A stretch of DNA of 64,000 nucleotides from Brienomyrus brachyistius (taxonomy: Eukaryota > Chordata > Actinopteri > Osteoglossiformes > Mormyridae). Every line of letters begins with the position of its first letter. Within the stretch, counting starts at the first letter, position 1. The notes beneath the pieces were generated by a model. That model had not been told where the DNA came from. It ran no database searches and worked only from the letters and a program-made list of their open reading frames with translations. Both the position numbers and the translations under genes were made by a program. Shown one piece after another: positions 44,442 to 58,500 of the stretch. Location: NCBI RefSeq assembly GCF_023856365.1, contig NW_026042395.1:1-64000 (forward strand), read 5' to 3'.

Positions 44442-47400
44442 ATGTGGCTTCAGCAGAGATTAAAGGGCCTGCCGGGATTGTTGTCTAGCAGTTGGGCCAG
44501 GAGGATTCTTCTAGGTGTGCTGCTGTTCCTTATTTTTTATTGGTATCTTAGCTCAGATGGCATTTTGAGATTTTTGAGTCGCTCAGGGGATCTCGGGGGG
44601 GCGACTGGGCTCTGTCTCCATGCGGCCATGCAGAGTTGGAAACCGCATGTCGACTGGGGTGACGGTGTTGTCATCGGCCCCCAGAGTAAAACCCCTGTAC
44701 CAGCCGTGGTTGGTAACGGACACTTCTTGGTAGATATAGATGCTAACAGGCTGTGGGTGGCCTCATCTTTTCAGGCCGGCTCAGTTCCGGTTCACCAGAC
44801 CGAATACTCTCCCTTGGTCACACTGGATGTGCCAGGAAAGAGGGCAGAAGCACGTTCTGGGGTCATCTTATTCAACAAGGGCTCCATGGTGTCCGTCCAC
44901 TGCGTTTCCATGACGAGCTCGCAGTCGGCCCGGGAGTGTATCACCATCACAGAGGAGCTCCTCGCTCACCGGAGCCGGCCGAATGTCTTCCTCCAGAGGA
45001 TCCGCGTCGCCAATCCGTCCGAGCGGACGGTTAACATTGACGTGTCGTCCGTGTCACCTTCGTACGGGAACAAGTTCTCCTCCAGCCTGGAGAAGACTGA
45101 GGAACGGGAGTTTATCTTGTCTTTTGGCAAGGTGCTGATGGAGAAGAACCACATTGTGCTTGTGATTGTGGCCACCAAGAAACTGCAGGGCCGCCTGCAG
45201 GTGGCAGGAAAGTCAGAGTACGTGGAGAACGTGCTGTCAGCGGTCTACACCTCAGAGCCCATGGAGTCCTCGAAGGTGGAGGAAGCGTTCACAAAGCTTC
45301 GAGATGCAGCGAAGAAAGAGATCGGTGAGCTACTGAGAGCCAATGTGGAAGATCTCATACAGGAACACAGACAGGCCTGGACGGACCTCTTCATATCTGG
45401 TGAGCCTTGATCTTAAGTGTTAGCATTAGCATCGATTTTTCTGTTTTACATTTGAGATGGTAATTGCAGTCTAGTGATACAGTATCGTGCAGACGTCTTA
45501 GGCAGCCAAAGAAAATGAGGTTTAAGTGATCTTCATGTTAGTGTAAAACTGTAATATCTGTTGAAGTGTTTTTCGCTTAGCCATTTCAAAACCTCTGCTA
45601 AAACTTCTGCCTGTTGAATAAATTAACTTGTAACTTGCTCTTTGTAGAGTAAGTTGTCCGCGAAGGGCAGCCACCCGTAGCGGCGCCCAGGGATCTGGGG
45701 GTTGAGGGCCTCATTCAAGGACCCGCTGACATACTGAGGCTGGGTTTGAACCAGTGACCTTGTGATTGTGATAAATGCATGGAATGGCTGAGGTGCCTCT
45801 GAGAAGAGGTTTGGGAATCAGAGTCGTGTTCATCTAGCCAACAAACTAGATATCAGTAACTTTTTAGAGAATGAAAGTAATTCTTTATAGTTTTTATTGT
45901 GTTACTGTGCATTTTCGTATGTTCTAATGTTAAATTATATTTTTTGTTTTGAGCAAATGTGCACTTACTACTCAAATATATATCTTTAAACATTTCTTTT
46001 GACTTGCTAAGACTTTTGCACAGTACTGTACATCACAGAAGCTTTATGAGGTGAAAAGAATAAGGGGAGGATTAGAAAATTGTCATTTTGTATTTCTGTG
46101 AGCATCAGTAATAGTAGTTTGAGTTTTCCTAAAGGTTTGGAATACTTCACTACTAATGAACTTTTCATTCTCTGCTGTGGTTAAACCCTGCCAGGCATAG
46201 AGATGCGAAAGATCACTGACTCGCACACGCCCTCCAGCAACACCGTGAACAGTACCCTCTACTACATCCTGTCTGCCTCATCGGCGCCCCTGCTGGACAG
46301 GAGGATCAGCGCAGAGGACCGTAAGAGTTTGGAGTCCAGTCTGAACTACGCAGACCACTGTTTCAGCGGCCACGCCACCATGCACGCGGAGAACCTGTGG
46401 CCGGACCGCGTCAGTAGTGTGGCGCAGGTACTGCAGCTGGTGACGCTGTGGAACCTGACGTTGCAGAAGCGCGGCTGCAAGACGCTGGTGGCCGCAGGGG
46501 CGCACGGCGTCATGCAGGCTGTGGTGCTCAGCTTCGGCGGCCTGCAGTTCACGGAGAACCACCTGCAGTTCCAAGCGGATCCCGACGTGCTGCACAACAG
46601 CTACGCCCTGCGCGGGATCCACTATAACAAGGACCTGATCAATCTGGCCGTGCTGCTGGATGCCGAAGGCAAACCGTTCCTGCACGTGTCCGTCAAGCCC
46701 CAGGAGAAGCCCGTCAAACTGTACGCCTGTGAAGCTGGCTGCGTCAACGAGCCTGTGGAGCTCACCTCCGAAACCAAAGGCCACACCTTCCCCGTGATGG
46801 TGACCCAGCCAATCACGGCCCTGCTCTATATCTCCACCGACCTGACGCACCTGCAGGACCTGAGGCACACGCTACACGTTAAGGCCATCCTGGCTCACGA
46901 GGACCACATGGCCAAGCAGTACCCCGGGCTGCCCTTCCTTTTCTGGTTCAGTGTGGCTTCGCTCATCACTCTCTTTCACCTCTTTCTGTTCAAACTCATC
47001 TACAACGAGTACTGTGGACCCGGAGCTAAGCCCCTCTTCAGAAGCAAGGTATAAGTGGTCATAGGGCTGCTGTTGCTTCTATTTTTCTAGTAGCAGAGAC
47101 TCTCTAGCCTCCAAGAACGTGTCTTTTTATATCCCTCTGTCTATCCCTGGTGGTCTAGGCCCTCTGAACTCGTTAGAGATTCTATTCATTGGCCGTTACT
47201 CTCCTACCTAAGCAGACAAACTGTCATAAGTGATCAAATGATAACCGACTTGGATAGAATCGTGAATATGGGTAATTTTGCCATTTGGTTGCGTTTTCTG
47301 AACCGTTTTCTTTTTCCAGGGTTGCAAATATATATATATATATTTTTTCCCCCTCTCTGTTAAATTAGCTTAATTCAGAGATTTCTGCGTCGCTCTGTTA

Positions 47401-48446
47401 AAATGCACCAATATATTTCCAAATCCAAGAAAGTGATTCTTCTTTTTTAGAACCAGAATTTATTTATTTCATTGTTAAATTAATAGTTTTCCATCAAAAT
47501 TAAAATATTGTAAATATATTTTTGAAGGCTATAGTGAAAAACCCATCTTTTTGAAAAGGCTGGATATTTTTGCCTGCATGGTGTTCTGTTATGGTTTAAA
47601 AACGTTGCCTTGACAGGAAATACTGAGCGATATCTATGGAACAGGTGTCCAACAGAGTCTTCAAATATTTACTTGTTTGTGCAAGGCCTTGTACTGACAC
47701 CACGTTAATTGTTCTGTACTGGCATTCGGCATTTTTGTATCCTGTTTTCTGCTGCGATTATTATTACCATCATTTTTTTCCCGCCACAAACTAACAGTTT
47801 AACAAGAACAATTTATCGACTCATATTCAGTCATTTCTGCTTTTTTTTTTACCCTTGATACAATTAAAATGTCTGATAGGCCCTGTAAGTTTCTTGGAAA
47901 AGCTATCATGAGATGGTATAAGCAGTTAATTAATCCTCAAGGCTGTTGGATTATTTGTGTTCTTGCAATGTGAAAATGTTGCCACTTTAAAAATCAAGGT
48001 GTGGATTTGTTGTCATGGTGATGGGATTACGCGTATCTTTTGGGAGTGGGTTGAGTTTGCTGTGTTCAGCTGTAATCTACTGAATCGGGCTTTGTTTGAG
48101 ATTTGTGCTGTTATTTTTTTTTATTATTTGATTAAATTAACACAAGCACCTACTGCACGATTGTTGGCTCTTTAATGATTGTGGTGATTTGATAGCCTTT
48201 CATTGTCCCATTCGGATGCGTTATACAAGGTACTATCTGCGAACCACAAGGCTGTAAAACCCACTTTCCTTCAAGCTCACTTCTTAACCAGTACAAAATG
48301 AACATACTTGGGATAAGTATTTAAAAGTATTTAGTACTATATACAAACATAATTAGGTACATACTCTCCTGGCAAAGTAGTGATAATATTAGTAATGCCC
48401 TTGCTAACTTTTCCACTCATTTTGACAGGATGATCCCATTGTCTGA
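44442..48446 (+). CDS. kiaa2013: KIAA2013 homologue, single-pass glycoprotein of unknown role
   Basis: Exons 44442-45399, 46195-47048 and a mini-exon 48429-48446 give 609 residues. An N-terminal hydrophobic segment (about residues 21-38, RILLGVLLFLIFYWYLS) acts as signal or anchor. A large luminal/extracellular region with NST and NLT glycosylation sequons follows, then a membrane segment near the C terminus (FLFWFSVASLITLFHLFLF) and a short tail. Identity rests on overall resemblance and on its place next to plod1 and mfn2. The terminal exon is inferred: AAG|GTATAAG is a strong donor, and the acceptor at 48428 has TGCTAAC branch point and pyrimidine tract, giving a tail ...RSKDDPIV. Without this splice the frame ends at 47054 as ...RSKV (605 residues). 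Molecular function is not established. Confidence 0.88.
45480..46028. mobile_element. Tc1/mariner-type MITE, 549 bp, TA flanks
   Basis: Ends CAGTATCGTGCAGACGTCTT and the inverse of CAGTACTGTGCAAAAGTCTT, each next to TA (45478-45479, 46029-46030). A foreign block at about 45655-45780 (CAGCCACCCGTAGCGGCGCC... GGTTTGAACCAGTGACCTT) looks like a nested retroelement piece. It makes up most of kiaa2013 intron 1. Confidence 0.75.
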
Positions 48447-49570
48447 CAGCCATCGGACGCCCCCTTGCCAAGGGATCCCCCCCTCCCACTGGCAGTTCAG
48501 CTGCAGTTTGGAGTTTAAGCTGAAGGTTCACTCACTGCATTCTTTCCGCTGTCATGTCCCCTGTTCGTCGATTTTACCTGGCATCTCACCCCAGGGTGTC
48601 ACCTGCCATTACCCTGTGCTCCAAGGCCTTCATAACCCTGTTCTGGATAAACTGCTATGGAAAATGGTTGGGTGCAATGATTGTACAGTTTTCTCTCATC
48701 AAATATTGACTCAAGTTCCAGAATTTTAGCTGGACAATGTCAAAAAATTTCCCTGCAACGGGTACGCTGTGTCTGTATGTCGTTTTCGTTCCTGTGATGG
48801 AAATATCATCTTTTATTATTAATTAATACTTTGAATTGTTGTTTTTTTGGTTGAACAAGCGCACATGTGTAAGGGTTGCCAGACTTTAACTGCATTCAGT
48901 AAGTAGGTGTGTGATTGTTGAGCATCATTATAAGGAATGAAGAGTCGGGATTTTCTTTATGGGCTTATTCCTCTTTCGGAGGGATCTCTGCAGCTGCAGT
49001 ACATGGCGTCTGGAGCGTGTGAGCAGAAGGTCTGCGGCTGTTTGCATCGTCGTGAGTGTGCGCGTGTGCTTCCCATCAGATTTGGCTGCAGTAGAGCTGA
49101 AGACAAAACATTGCGGCAGCAAGGACATGCGGCTTAGCAGGCATAATGACAGCTGGATATTTGGTGCTCTGACCTCTCTTATTATGGGGGAGGTTTTAGA
49201 ATAGTAGGACACTGCTGTGTATTTCATTCATGTAGGTTATGTTGCGTAGGAAGTTGCGAGTAAACAGTAACTGCTTAATTCAGCAAGTAATATTGCAAAT
49301 ATATTGGTTTTATAACAAAAAAACTCACTTCTTTTTTACTAAATTATACTAAATGGGCTGTTCTGCATTAAAGAATCATTACCAAGCAGTCTCATTCGAC
49401 CTTTGCAGTAACATAAAACGCCAAACATTTGTGTGCAATTACAGTAAAATGGCAAGAGCAGAAATGAGTCAGTCAAAAAAAAATGTGTGGAAGATATGTA
49501 CAGATACATTAAATATTGATTATCAATTGACATTTGTTATGAAACCAATAAATTAAGTGTCCCAAGACTT
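48447..49570 (+). other. kiaa2013: kiaa2013 probable 3' UTR with AATAAA at 49547-49552
   Basis: Sequence after the inferred terminal exon up to the AATAAA at 49547-49552, which is followed by TGTGAACACTGTATG. If the short form ending at 47054 is made, the 3' UTR would instead start there; no strong closer signal was picked out. Confidence 0.4.
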
Positions 49571-52514
49571 TCTGTGAACACTGTATGTTAATTATGAAAT
49601 GCCAGTTACATGAATGAATGATTGCATGTATTGTTGCATGTATTACATATACGGGCCGGTGTTTAATAAGCCCTGCATATGTGTGAGGGTCAGAGATGCG
49701 GCTTCCCTGGTATCTAGTAGTTCTGCAGGATGTTTCGCTGCATTTTTTTCTCCTTCCTTTTGTCCTCCGCTTGTTTGCACTTTATCCACAGAAAGCGAAG
49801 CAGCCCCATGATGTCAGCACTCATTGTTCAGTCAGCAGCTGACCGCCAGTCCCCATGTAAGCGTTCAAACGAAGGTGGTTTTGTGGGAGCTGGACGTTAA
49901 GGAAAAGCGCAGCCCCCGTTCGAAGGGATACAGACAGTGTCATGACTGGGAGTCTTAACCGCAGGGGGTCTTGGTTCAAATCCCAGGCAGAGCTGTGATT
50001 TTCAGCCCCTTAATTAACACCTCGACTTGGCTTTTTTAATGTTGTGCGAGTAGGTGAAGTCAATAGTGATAAAAGCCGCGTCATACTTAGTAGAAAAAGC
50101 AAAGCAAAGGCTACTTTATTGTGTTTTAAAATCCATGAAGAGCTTCCAGGACATCAGAAAATGTTACGGAAGCTGCATAGAGAAGATTCCAGAAACATTA
50201 AATTTGTACTTTAATCTTGTACTTTATTGTTTTTAAATGGATGATTTACTCGAGATTCGGATAGTTACCCAATCAAAAGAACCTCACATCAGAAACTACT
50301 GAATGATTTATTAAAAATCTTTTAAATGGAATTGTGTAGCAGAAATAGGATTAATAGCTAACAATGCACATTGAAATACATTAACCTAAATAAATTCACT
50401 GTACACTGATAAATCACTGGATGTGCTTGAATTTAATGTAATTTGTTTAGCTGTGATACATTGTTTGGGCTAATTTAATTACTGTGTGGGTCAGATTATT
50501 TGATGTATCAAAACACCTTTACGTTTGATTTTAGTTGTAAATTACATGCATTTTAGTACTGAGAAAACCTGCCAGAAATGCTTGTTTATATAAATCTTTG
50601 TCATAAATTTTGTACATTAATCTCTGATGTTAGACGCCTTGTGTTATTCCTCACCTAATAGCTATAACTACTTGTGTGGGTGTCAGGATGCCTGTCCGCT
50701 GATTATTGGATAATGATTTTTACATTTGGGGCGAATTCAAATCTGCTTGTTCAGTTTTCAAAAACATATAAATAAAAGAAGAAAAGCAAAATGTTTTAGA
50801 ATTGCGTTTTGTGAATTTATGGTTTTTATATTGAAATTTTAGAACATCTTGTTAAATGCGGTATTCTGTTACAATGTTACATCCATCCACCTTGGAATTG
50901 GTTAAAAAAAACTACTTTTTATAGTAATTCCTGAGGTCACCACTTCCTATTCGCTTCCTAGACATTACGCACAGCGTTAAGGACGCTTCAGGAAACCCAC
51001 CTGCAGTTTCTTTTATTTATGAGGATGAGTGGATAGAATTTGCTGTCTGCCGGATTTTGCCAAGCGGGCCCCCAACAGTAGATTTTTGGGGCCCATATAT
51101 GATGTTAGGCCCCCTACACTCCTAACCATGACTCTGCTACTTGTTGAGGTTGACCGCTCTCATAATTCAAAAACATCTACATTCTCACCATTTTAAACAC
51201 TAAATTCTGACCTAAAAAGCCAGGTGGTCTCCCTGCTCTGTGTATCCATTTAGCTATTTAATCGAAAAAATACTGCTGATCTGGGTCACCATGAGAAAAT
51301 CCTCCCATCTGCTCCAAGAGGCTGTTTTGGCACGAAGGACTGCCTTTGGCTCCAAGGCAGGGGCGTCAGAATCATTGTGAATGTGGGGGGGACCCACTGG
51401 CATAAAATTAATATTTTTCGTCCAAACGAATAATTATGAAATGTGAGGGGCACACGTCCCCCTCAGATTTAATGGCGGCGACGCCCACGCTCCAAGGTGT
51501 GTGAGGAAATATTTTTGCCTGTCCGTCATTGATGCTGCCATCAGTTCTCACAGCGTCGCCCAATGCGGAGTCTGTTAACCGGCACCGTTAGTCCATGGAC
51601 GGCATTACGGTGTCTGGCTTGATGACCTGCGCATCTTTTACACATTGCTACATTCTGATGCTTATCACATCATTTGATTTACGTTTTTTTTTGTACATTT
51701 TACTCATCCACCTTCTCATCTTTTTCACCTTAATCAGTACATCTATCCACGTCGGTACATTTTATCTTAATGATTGCAGCCTCATTCATTCTCGGATTTA
51801 TTTTTTCCGTTTTCCTGCGTCTGTCTTTTTTTTTTTTTTTTATTTTTTGCTCCCTAATTTCCACATTTTAATCCCGGACTCATATCTCTCTCGTGTCTGT
51901 TTCTTTAAGCCCCTCATAAATGGTTAAATAAATAATAATAAATAATAAATAAATAATAAATGGTTTCGTATAGCCTACATTACGTTGTCAGGAAAATCAA
52001 GTTTCTGCGCAGATTTCCGTGCCGTGATTCTGTTTCTACACTATCTGGATATTCCAGCACGACAAACAAATAATACATGTAAAGAACTGTCGAATACATT
52101 ACCTGTTAATATTTGTGATATGTCTCCGAAACTTACGTTCATTAACTATATATTGCGTTTTGCAATAAGAATAAGGCAAATCGTGTTATATAATTACAGC
52201 AACACGTGAGTATTTATAAGCAGATAATAATAATTATTCGGCCTGCCTGACAGATAATAATCCTTCACATAAAATGCTGGAGGGGCGGACGCCGCTGTTC
52301 CCGTTTCATCTTACTAATAGGCCTAATTATGGGGGTTCGTAAGTGTGCCTCAGACACCTGACAGTAGACGGACTGTCCTTGGGTAATATTTATATCTGGG
52401 GGGGAAAAGAAACACTATAGGCCTACGATCCAAATCAAACTGGCCGTTCATCCCTTCAAAAGACGCGTTAATACTCTTTCCGGCGATATATTCCAACCCG
52501 TAAAGGTCAATCTC
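49571..52514. other. Intergenic between kiaa2013 and the guanylyl cyclase
   Basis: No gene recognised. It contains a tRNA-like piece near 49930-49990 (TTGGTTCAAATCCCAGGC), repeat words near 51050-51120, T-rich and TAAA-rich stretches near 51,820 and 51,930, and the presumed cyclase promoter just before 52,515. Confidence 0.5.
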
Positions 52515-55500
52515 ATGTCCTCAGTGGACTGTTTCGCCTCTGGAAACTTGTCCTCGGCTTCGCTGAAAGGAACATTAACAAAAATTCAGCGAAGCAGGGG
52601 CAAAGCAAGAGAAAGAGCTACAGCAAAGACTGCGCGTGAGAGTGACTGTGAAATCTGCAGGTAATGGTTTGTTTTGGTCTTTACTTTGGATATTATGGAT
52701 ACATTTAAAATAGTACAAGCAGCAGCTACATGATAGAAATGTCTGTTTTTTCTGTTAGTCAATTTTTGTCTTTTGTTGTTTTTTTTGTTTGTTTAGATGC
52801 AATATAAAATTCACATCGTATATTTTGTTTATACATATAATTTGTCACATTTCTGTTAAAAAGGATTACTGAAGACTCAAACGTTTGAAGTTATCTAGGG
52901 TTGCGTGTTACAGTTTTATATTATTAAAGGTTTATACATTATATTAAAAATATAAAAATATTTTGTAATAGCGCGACCCCTAAAAAATTACCTTAGTCAT
53001 AATATAAAAAAAATGTAACAAAAAATCGATATATTTGTACCTAATATTACATTACCCTACGCTGCCTGTTTGTTTGTTTTAAATATTCACAATTTAATAT
53101 TTACTATAATTACAGTCCTCACAAAATGTTTAAACAGTCAATTGTTTATTTATTAGTAAATAAATTTTTAAAACAGGTGATACGCTGTAAACGTATTGCT
53201 GTTTACGTTTTAGTTTTTTTATTTATTTGCATTTTAATATCGTTGCATTTATTTAAAGTGGTATTTTATCTTATTTCACGTTGTGATTAATTGAGATGGT
53301 TGAATTAGTGTTTTACGGTGCAATAAAATTAAGCTCAAAATATATTTGTTTGAAGTTTTTCAACTGATTGTTAAATCTGTAAAATATTCACTTTGTTTCG
53401 TTTGCCTGTTTGAGAAATAGGCCTACCTGAAATGTGAAAACGCGCTGTAACCCTGTAAGCTAATTTCATTACTTTCTATCTCTAAGGTGTTCGCCCTCGT
53501 CGGGATCAGGCAGCAGCCGCACGGTTCTCCGTATTCTTACCGCCTGTCTGCTCTCCTTTCTTTCGATTTTGGCCTCGGTGTCTGTGGATGTCAGCGCCAA
53601 CCTGGAATCATGGCGAGCCACCGAGGCTGCACTCCACGAGCTCACGTCGTGTAAAACTAATATAATTTTAGGACTTATTGGAGAACTTCAAAACATGTGG
53701 GAATCGTGTGTGCCACAGAGAAGTAACGCAACGGGACGCGTTCCCTGTATTCGGCGATCTTCTGATACTTTTTCCGTGATTATGCACCTCTGCAGATACA
53801 TGCATGTCCCCCATAATTCGCAGGGGCTTCCGTGCAGCGCGGAAATGAACGAGTTTTGTGCGCAACTGGAAGACATTCTGTCGTTCATAGATGAGACTGA
53901 ACATGCCGGCGACATAGATGTTAATGCGACGCTGTACTCTGTCTTCATTTTGAGACTCTTGAAGTATTGGGGAGACCCGGAGGAGGACGTCGAAAGAGTC
54001 AAGCATAGCGCAACATGGGCCGATGTAATGTCACTTAAACTGTTGGTTGGTGTCCAGGAACTCAGTCGTCAACTAAAAGGGTCCCTGCCAACAGCAGATG
54101 AAGGTTTTCAGAACTATTTTTATCAATCTGTGAGCACCTTGTCTTTCGCTAAGTATGTATCAGAAAACCTCCAGACATGCTGGCTGGAGAACATGAGCGT
54201 GAGACTGGATTTGACCCCGCCTCATGACTCCCCCATACTGCTGCCCTGGGCAGCTTGGATGGCTCTCGGTTCTGTGGGGCAGGCAGTTATTGACAGCCTT
54301 GGACACGTACGGGCATGTGTGCTGGAGAACGGACGTCAGGCACTCAGGCAAAAATCACGGGACTTGCTCTCCAGCTTGAGTTTGAAGATCTGCCTGTTGA
54401 CCATCGCTTGCCTCATCTATCCAATAGTGCTGCTCTCCTTCAAACAGATGACGGACTGGATTCAGAACTACGCGCGGAGCTTGAAGGAGAGGACGGAGGA
54501 CCTGAAGAGGGAACGGCGCCTAGCCGAGGACCTGCTGCACCAGATGCTCCCCAAATCTGTAGCAAAGCAACTGCGTCAGAGGAAGCACGTCAAAGCGGAG
54601 AGTTACGAACAGGTGTCCTACCGGTATTTTGCATCTTCCTCTGATAAGATGGAGGCTTTAGGTTAATGATAATAGCCACACTAACAAAACGGATATTTTA
54701 GTCGGCTTTCCCTATTGAGGCAGTAGATGACACAGTGGTTAAGGATATGGGCTGTAATCGAAGGGTTGCCGGTTCAAGTCGCCTGATGCAGTTCTGCAGT
54801 AGTGCTGCATCCTTCCTAACCTAATTAAGGTTTGTAAATAGCAAGATGGGTGGGTGTAAATACCTTGATTCTTTTTTGTATTGCTATAATTTGGCAGTAT
54901 GCAAAATTTGCAAGATATAATCTTGCATGAGAAAACCGTAATGAATATGCGCGCACATTGGATTTGTTTGTAGCCTACTTATTGTTAACGTAATTGCCCG
55001 TAATTATGGTTGTACATATTCATTAGTAGATAAAAACAAATCGTACGGAGAAATACAGCAGCTGGATCTCAGTGCTGCCTGTTGTTAACAAATCAGATTC
55101 AGGAAGGATAAAATTCACGGGCCGTTGATTTTTGAAAAGGTAAACATTTATAAACACTTTTCTTTTCACAAACCCGTATGCTTTCCTCCACGATCCCAAA
55201 ACCACATTGGCATTATTCGCGTTTTTCCCCCCGAATTTTTATTTTGTTGAATTGTGTATAAACGGCTAAAATTGAGTATACACGTTGTAAAATAAGGTCT
55301 GTTTTGTCACCAGCAATGTATGCGTCTTTAAAATCAAATTTACCGCAACAAACGCGGTACTCTTAGTCGTTGCTATTACTGTACTTTAGAAATAACTTAG
55401 TCCTCTGCAGCAGTTTAAGAAGGGGATTTTTACATTTTTATCAGACTCCATTGTACAAAACATATTTAAACCAATAAGATCCAGATGATGGAAGGGGTAC

Positions 55501-58500
55501 AGTGAGCGGAATAGAGGAAGTACAAGCATGAAGAGAGATTCTGCAGGAGTAAAGTAATCAGAATAGCCTGGGTGTTGTATAAACAGTATGAAAGGCACAG
55601 TAATTATTAATAATGGTCGCATTTGCACTTTGCGTAAGCTGCTCTTCATACTGGAAACGAACTGCAATATAAGCTGAATTCTTAATTAAATGCCAAGTGA
55701 TTTAGCCAGGGGGTGTCCGACGATCACGGACACCCGGACAGATACACGGGGCCCGTCACTTGACAGGTGCCTTGTAATACATAAAATTATCCGTGTCCTA
55801 TGTCCACGGATTTAGCTCTTTTGAGATGGAAATTGATATCAAACATTTATATATACAAAAACAATAAACACTTAAAACAATACTAGATTTTAAAAAATAT
55901 TTCATAGGGCAATATTAGAAATTGAATTTTGTCGCATATATTCCATTGAATTTAATTTTGGCTTCTGTGTGAGGTTATATGATTCTTACATGATCATCAG
56001 AGTGACGTAGGACCTTGTGTATGTTAATCACATAACAATAAAATTTACATATTGTATGTTTATAGGATCCAAGCTCATTGATTTCCCGTATTGGATAGAT
56101 TGATGATACTTATTGAATTCAACAAACGTTCTAAAGATATAATTCTGTAAATGATTTTTGTAGAGATTCACTTACTGAGAAGCCTATAAGAGGCAGGGTT
56201 CAAATGGTTGATATGTTAAGTGATCTTGGGTGGTTGTTGACACACAGTAGGTGTTTACTAGTCTCACTACTATGCGTCATTCTGTGCTGTGGGTCTATGG
56301 AAAGGAACACACTGCATTTGTTCCCTGCTTCATGCTCTCTGCTTCCTGGATCCGACTCTAACATTTCTACAGCCCGGTGCTACATGTGCAGTCATGGAGG
56401 ATGGATGCATGTTGTGCAATGTTGTACATTGTTTCATTCCTGTGTGAAGAAGGTGAAAGTGCTCATCTGGAAAAGCAGAACCGCAGATACTGATTCGTGC
56501 CATCTTGATTTCCAGGTAACAATTTTCTTCTCGGATATAGTCGGCTTCACTGCGATCTCTGCTTCCTGCACGCCGCTGCAAGTCGTAGAGATGCTGAACA
56601 ACCTCTACATGTGCTTTGACACTCGTATAGAGTCTTATGATGTCTACAAGGTAATACCATTCATGCTTACTTAGCATTTTCCATAGCACTGAGCCGTTCA
56701 CTGTCACAGAATAGCCCTGTGGTTTACATTATTGCTGCTGTAGGGTAATGGAGGAAAAAAAATGTGTAATCGATATGCCTCAGGTGGAAACCATCGGCGA
56801 CGCATACATGGTGGTGAGCGGCCTTCCAGAAAGGAATGGTGACAAGCATGCAGATGAGATAGCAAAGATGTCACTGGACCTGGTGGCCGCTGTGCGGCAG
56901 GTGCCCATCCCGCACATGCCTGGCAAACGCCTGCAGCTCCGGGCGGGCATCCACACCGGTGAGCTACCCTCCGCTACCCTCAGATCCTCACTCTGGGATG
57001 CATATTTCATAACATGGGTCCTGACACAGCTGCCCATGGCAATGCCAGCGCAACCCTTTTCGGGACACTAGACAAAATTTGATTAAGCTAGTTTTCACTT
57101 CTCATCCTCCTTTCCATTTTGATAGGCTGATCAGCGTGGGGCGCCCTCTGGTGGCCTCATGACCATAATCTAAGACTTACTTAGTGGTAGTTTCTGCATC
57201 CTTCCCAAAGGCCTTTAAGCAGATTGTTCACTGAAGGTGTTAACAAATGAGATAAAAAAAATTTGAATTGTGGGCCCTATTATGCCTTTTCTGGATTTTT
57301 CCATTTCCTTTAGTGTGTTATATAGCTAAATAAATATTCCGCAAAATCTTAAGGCCCAAATCACATGTCAAAGGGAGTGACTCACCCCGGAAACCACTTT
57401 CTCTAATCTGCCTGAAACACCTCATTGGAATTCCAACCCTTACTTCTGTGACATGGTGAGGTCACCTCATAACACAATCCTCATTGGCTACCTACATGCA
57501 AAGATCTGCAGACTGCAAGACAAGGGCAGAACGTGTTGGGCAGTCTGACCAATTGGGCAGCTGACCAATCAGAGCACACTGGGCTCAACAGAGGTGGGGC
57601 TTAAGACTCTAACAGAGCTTTTCAAACTGAGTTGTAGTGTGAATAGAGATGTACAGTATGACAAAAATAATGCATTTTTGGAACACTGAAGCATGGTGAT
57701 CTATTGTAATGCACCCCAAAATAATATTATAAACAGTGAAAATGAGCATAATTGGGCTTTAACTTTCTTCTACTTTTTAAGAAACTGTTTTTCAACCCAG
57801 GTCCTTGTGTCGCTGGTATCGTGGGGTACAAGATGCCACGCTACTGCTTGTTTGGAGACACAGTTAACACAGCGTCCCGCATGGAGTCCACCAGCCTGCG
57901 TGAGCAGACACCTCCCCCACTCCCACCCCCTCCCGCCCCCCATGTCTACCGTAATGCCTTTAATATTCATGCCCTTCTGCACATGTCTACCGTAATGCCT
58001 TTAATATTCATGCCCTTCTGGGGCACAGTCACCCGCTTATCAACATTTTCATTAATATGTTTGGTTCTTGCATCGCCATGGAGACAGCTATTTCTATCCA
58101 ATCGTAAGGCGTCCAAGGTAACCAAGCAGCATGCACATAATTCCATGCACTTTTTAGCTGCAGTAACTCAGGTAGTATTAACCCTTTGCAAGCTATCAGT
58201 TGTTCCCAAAGTCCTTTTTATTACTCAGTCTGGCTGTGTTTGCGGCGACAGCTCAAAGGATCCACGCCAGTTCCGACACCTACCTTGCCCTTATGAAGGA
58301 CAATGCTTATGATCTGCAGCTGAGGGGGGAGATAGAGGTCAAGGTGAGGAACCATCTCAGAATCCGAGCTTCAAAAGATCCAAGATGACCTAGGTCATAA
58401 GATCAAGTCTCCAGCTCTACCCGCCATGTAAAAAGGCTTTCAGTAATACAGAGAATTAATGGTGCAGAAAGGCGGCATGGTGGTGCAGTGGTTAGGGTGA

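Noticed and set aside
46278..46868. 196-codon minus-strand open frame
   Set aside because: Shadow of the GC-rich second exon of kiaa2013; the plus-strand frame is supported by splice sites and membrane segments.
54613..54666. Cyclase ORF continuing past exon 2 ([12 protein letters not shown]...)
   Set aside because: Read-through into the intron; the frame rejoins the conserved cyclase motif only by splicing from 54612 to 56516.
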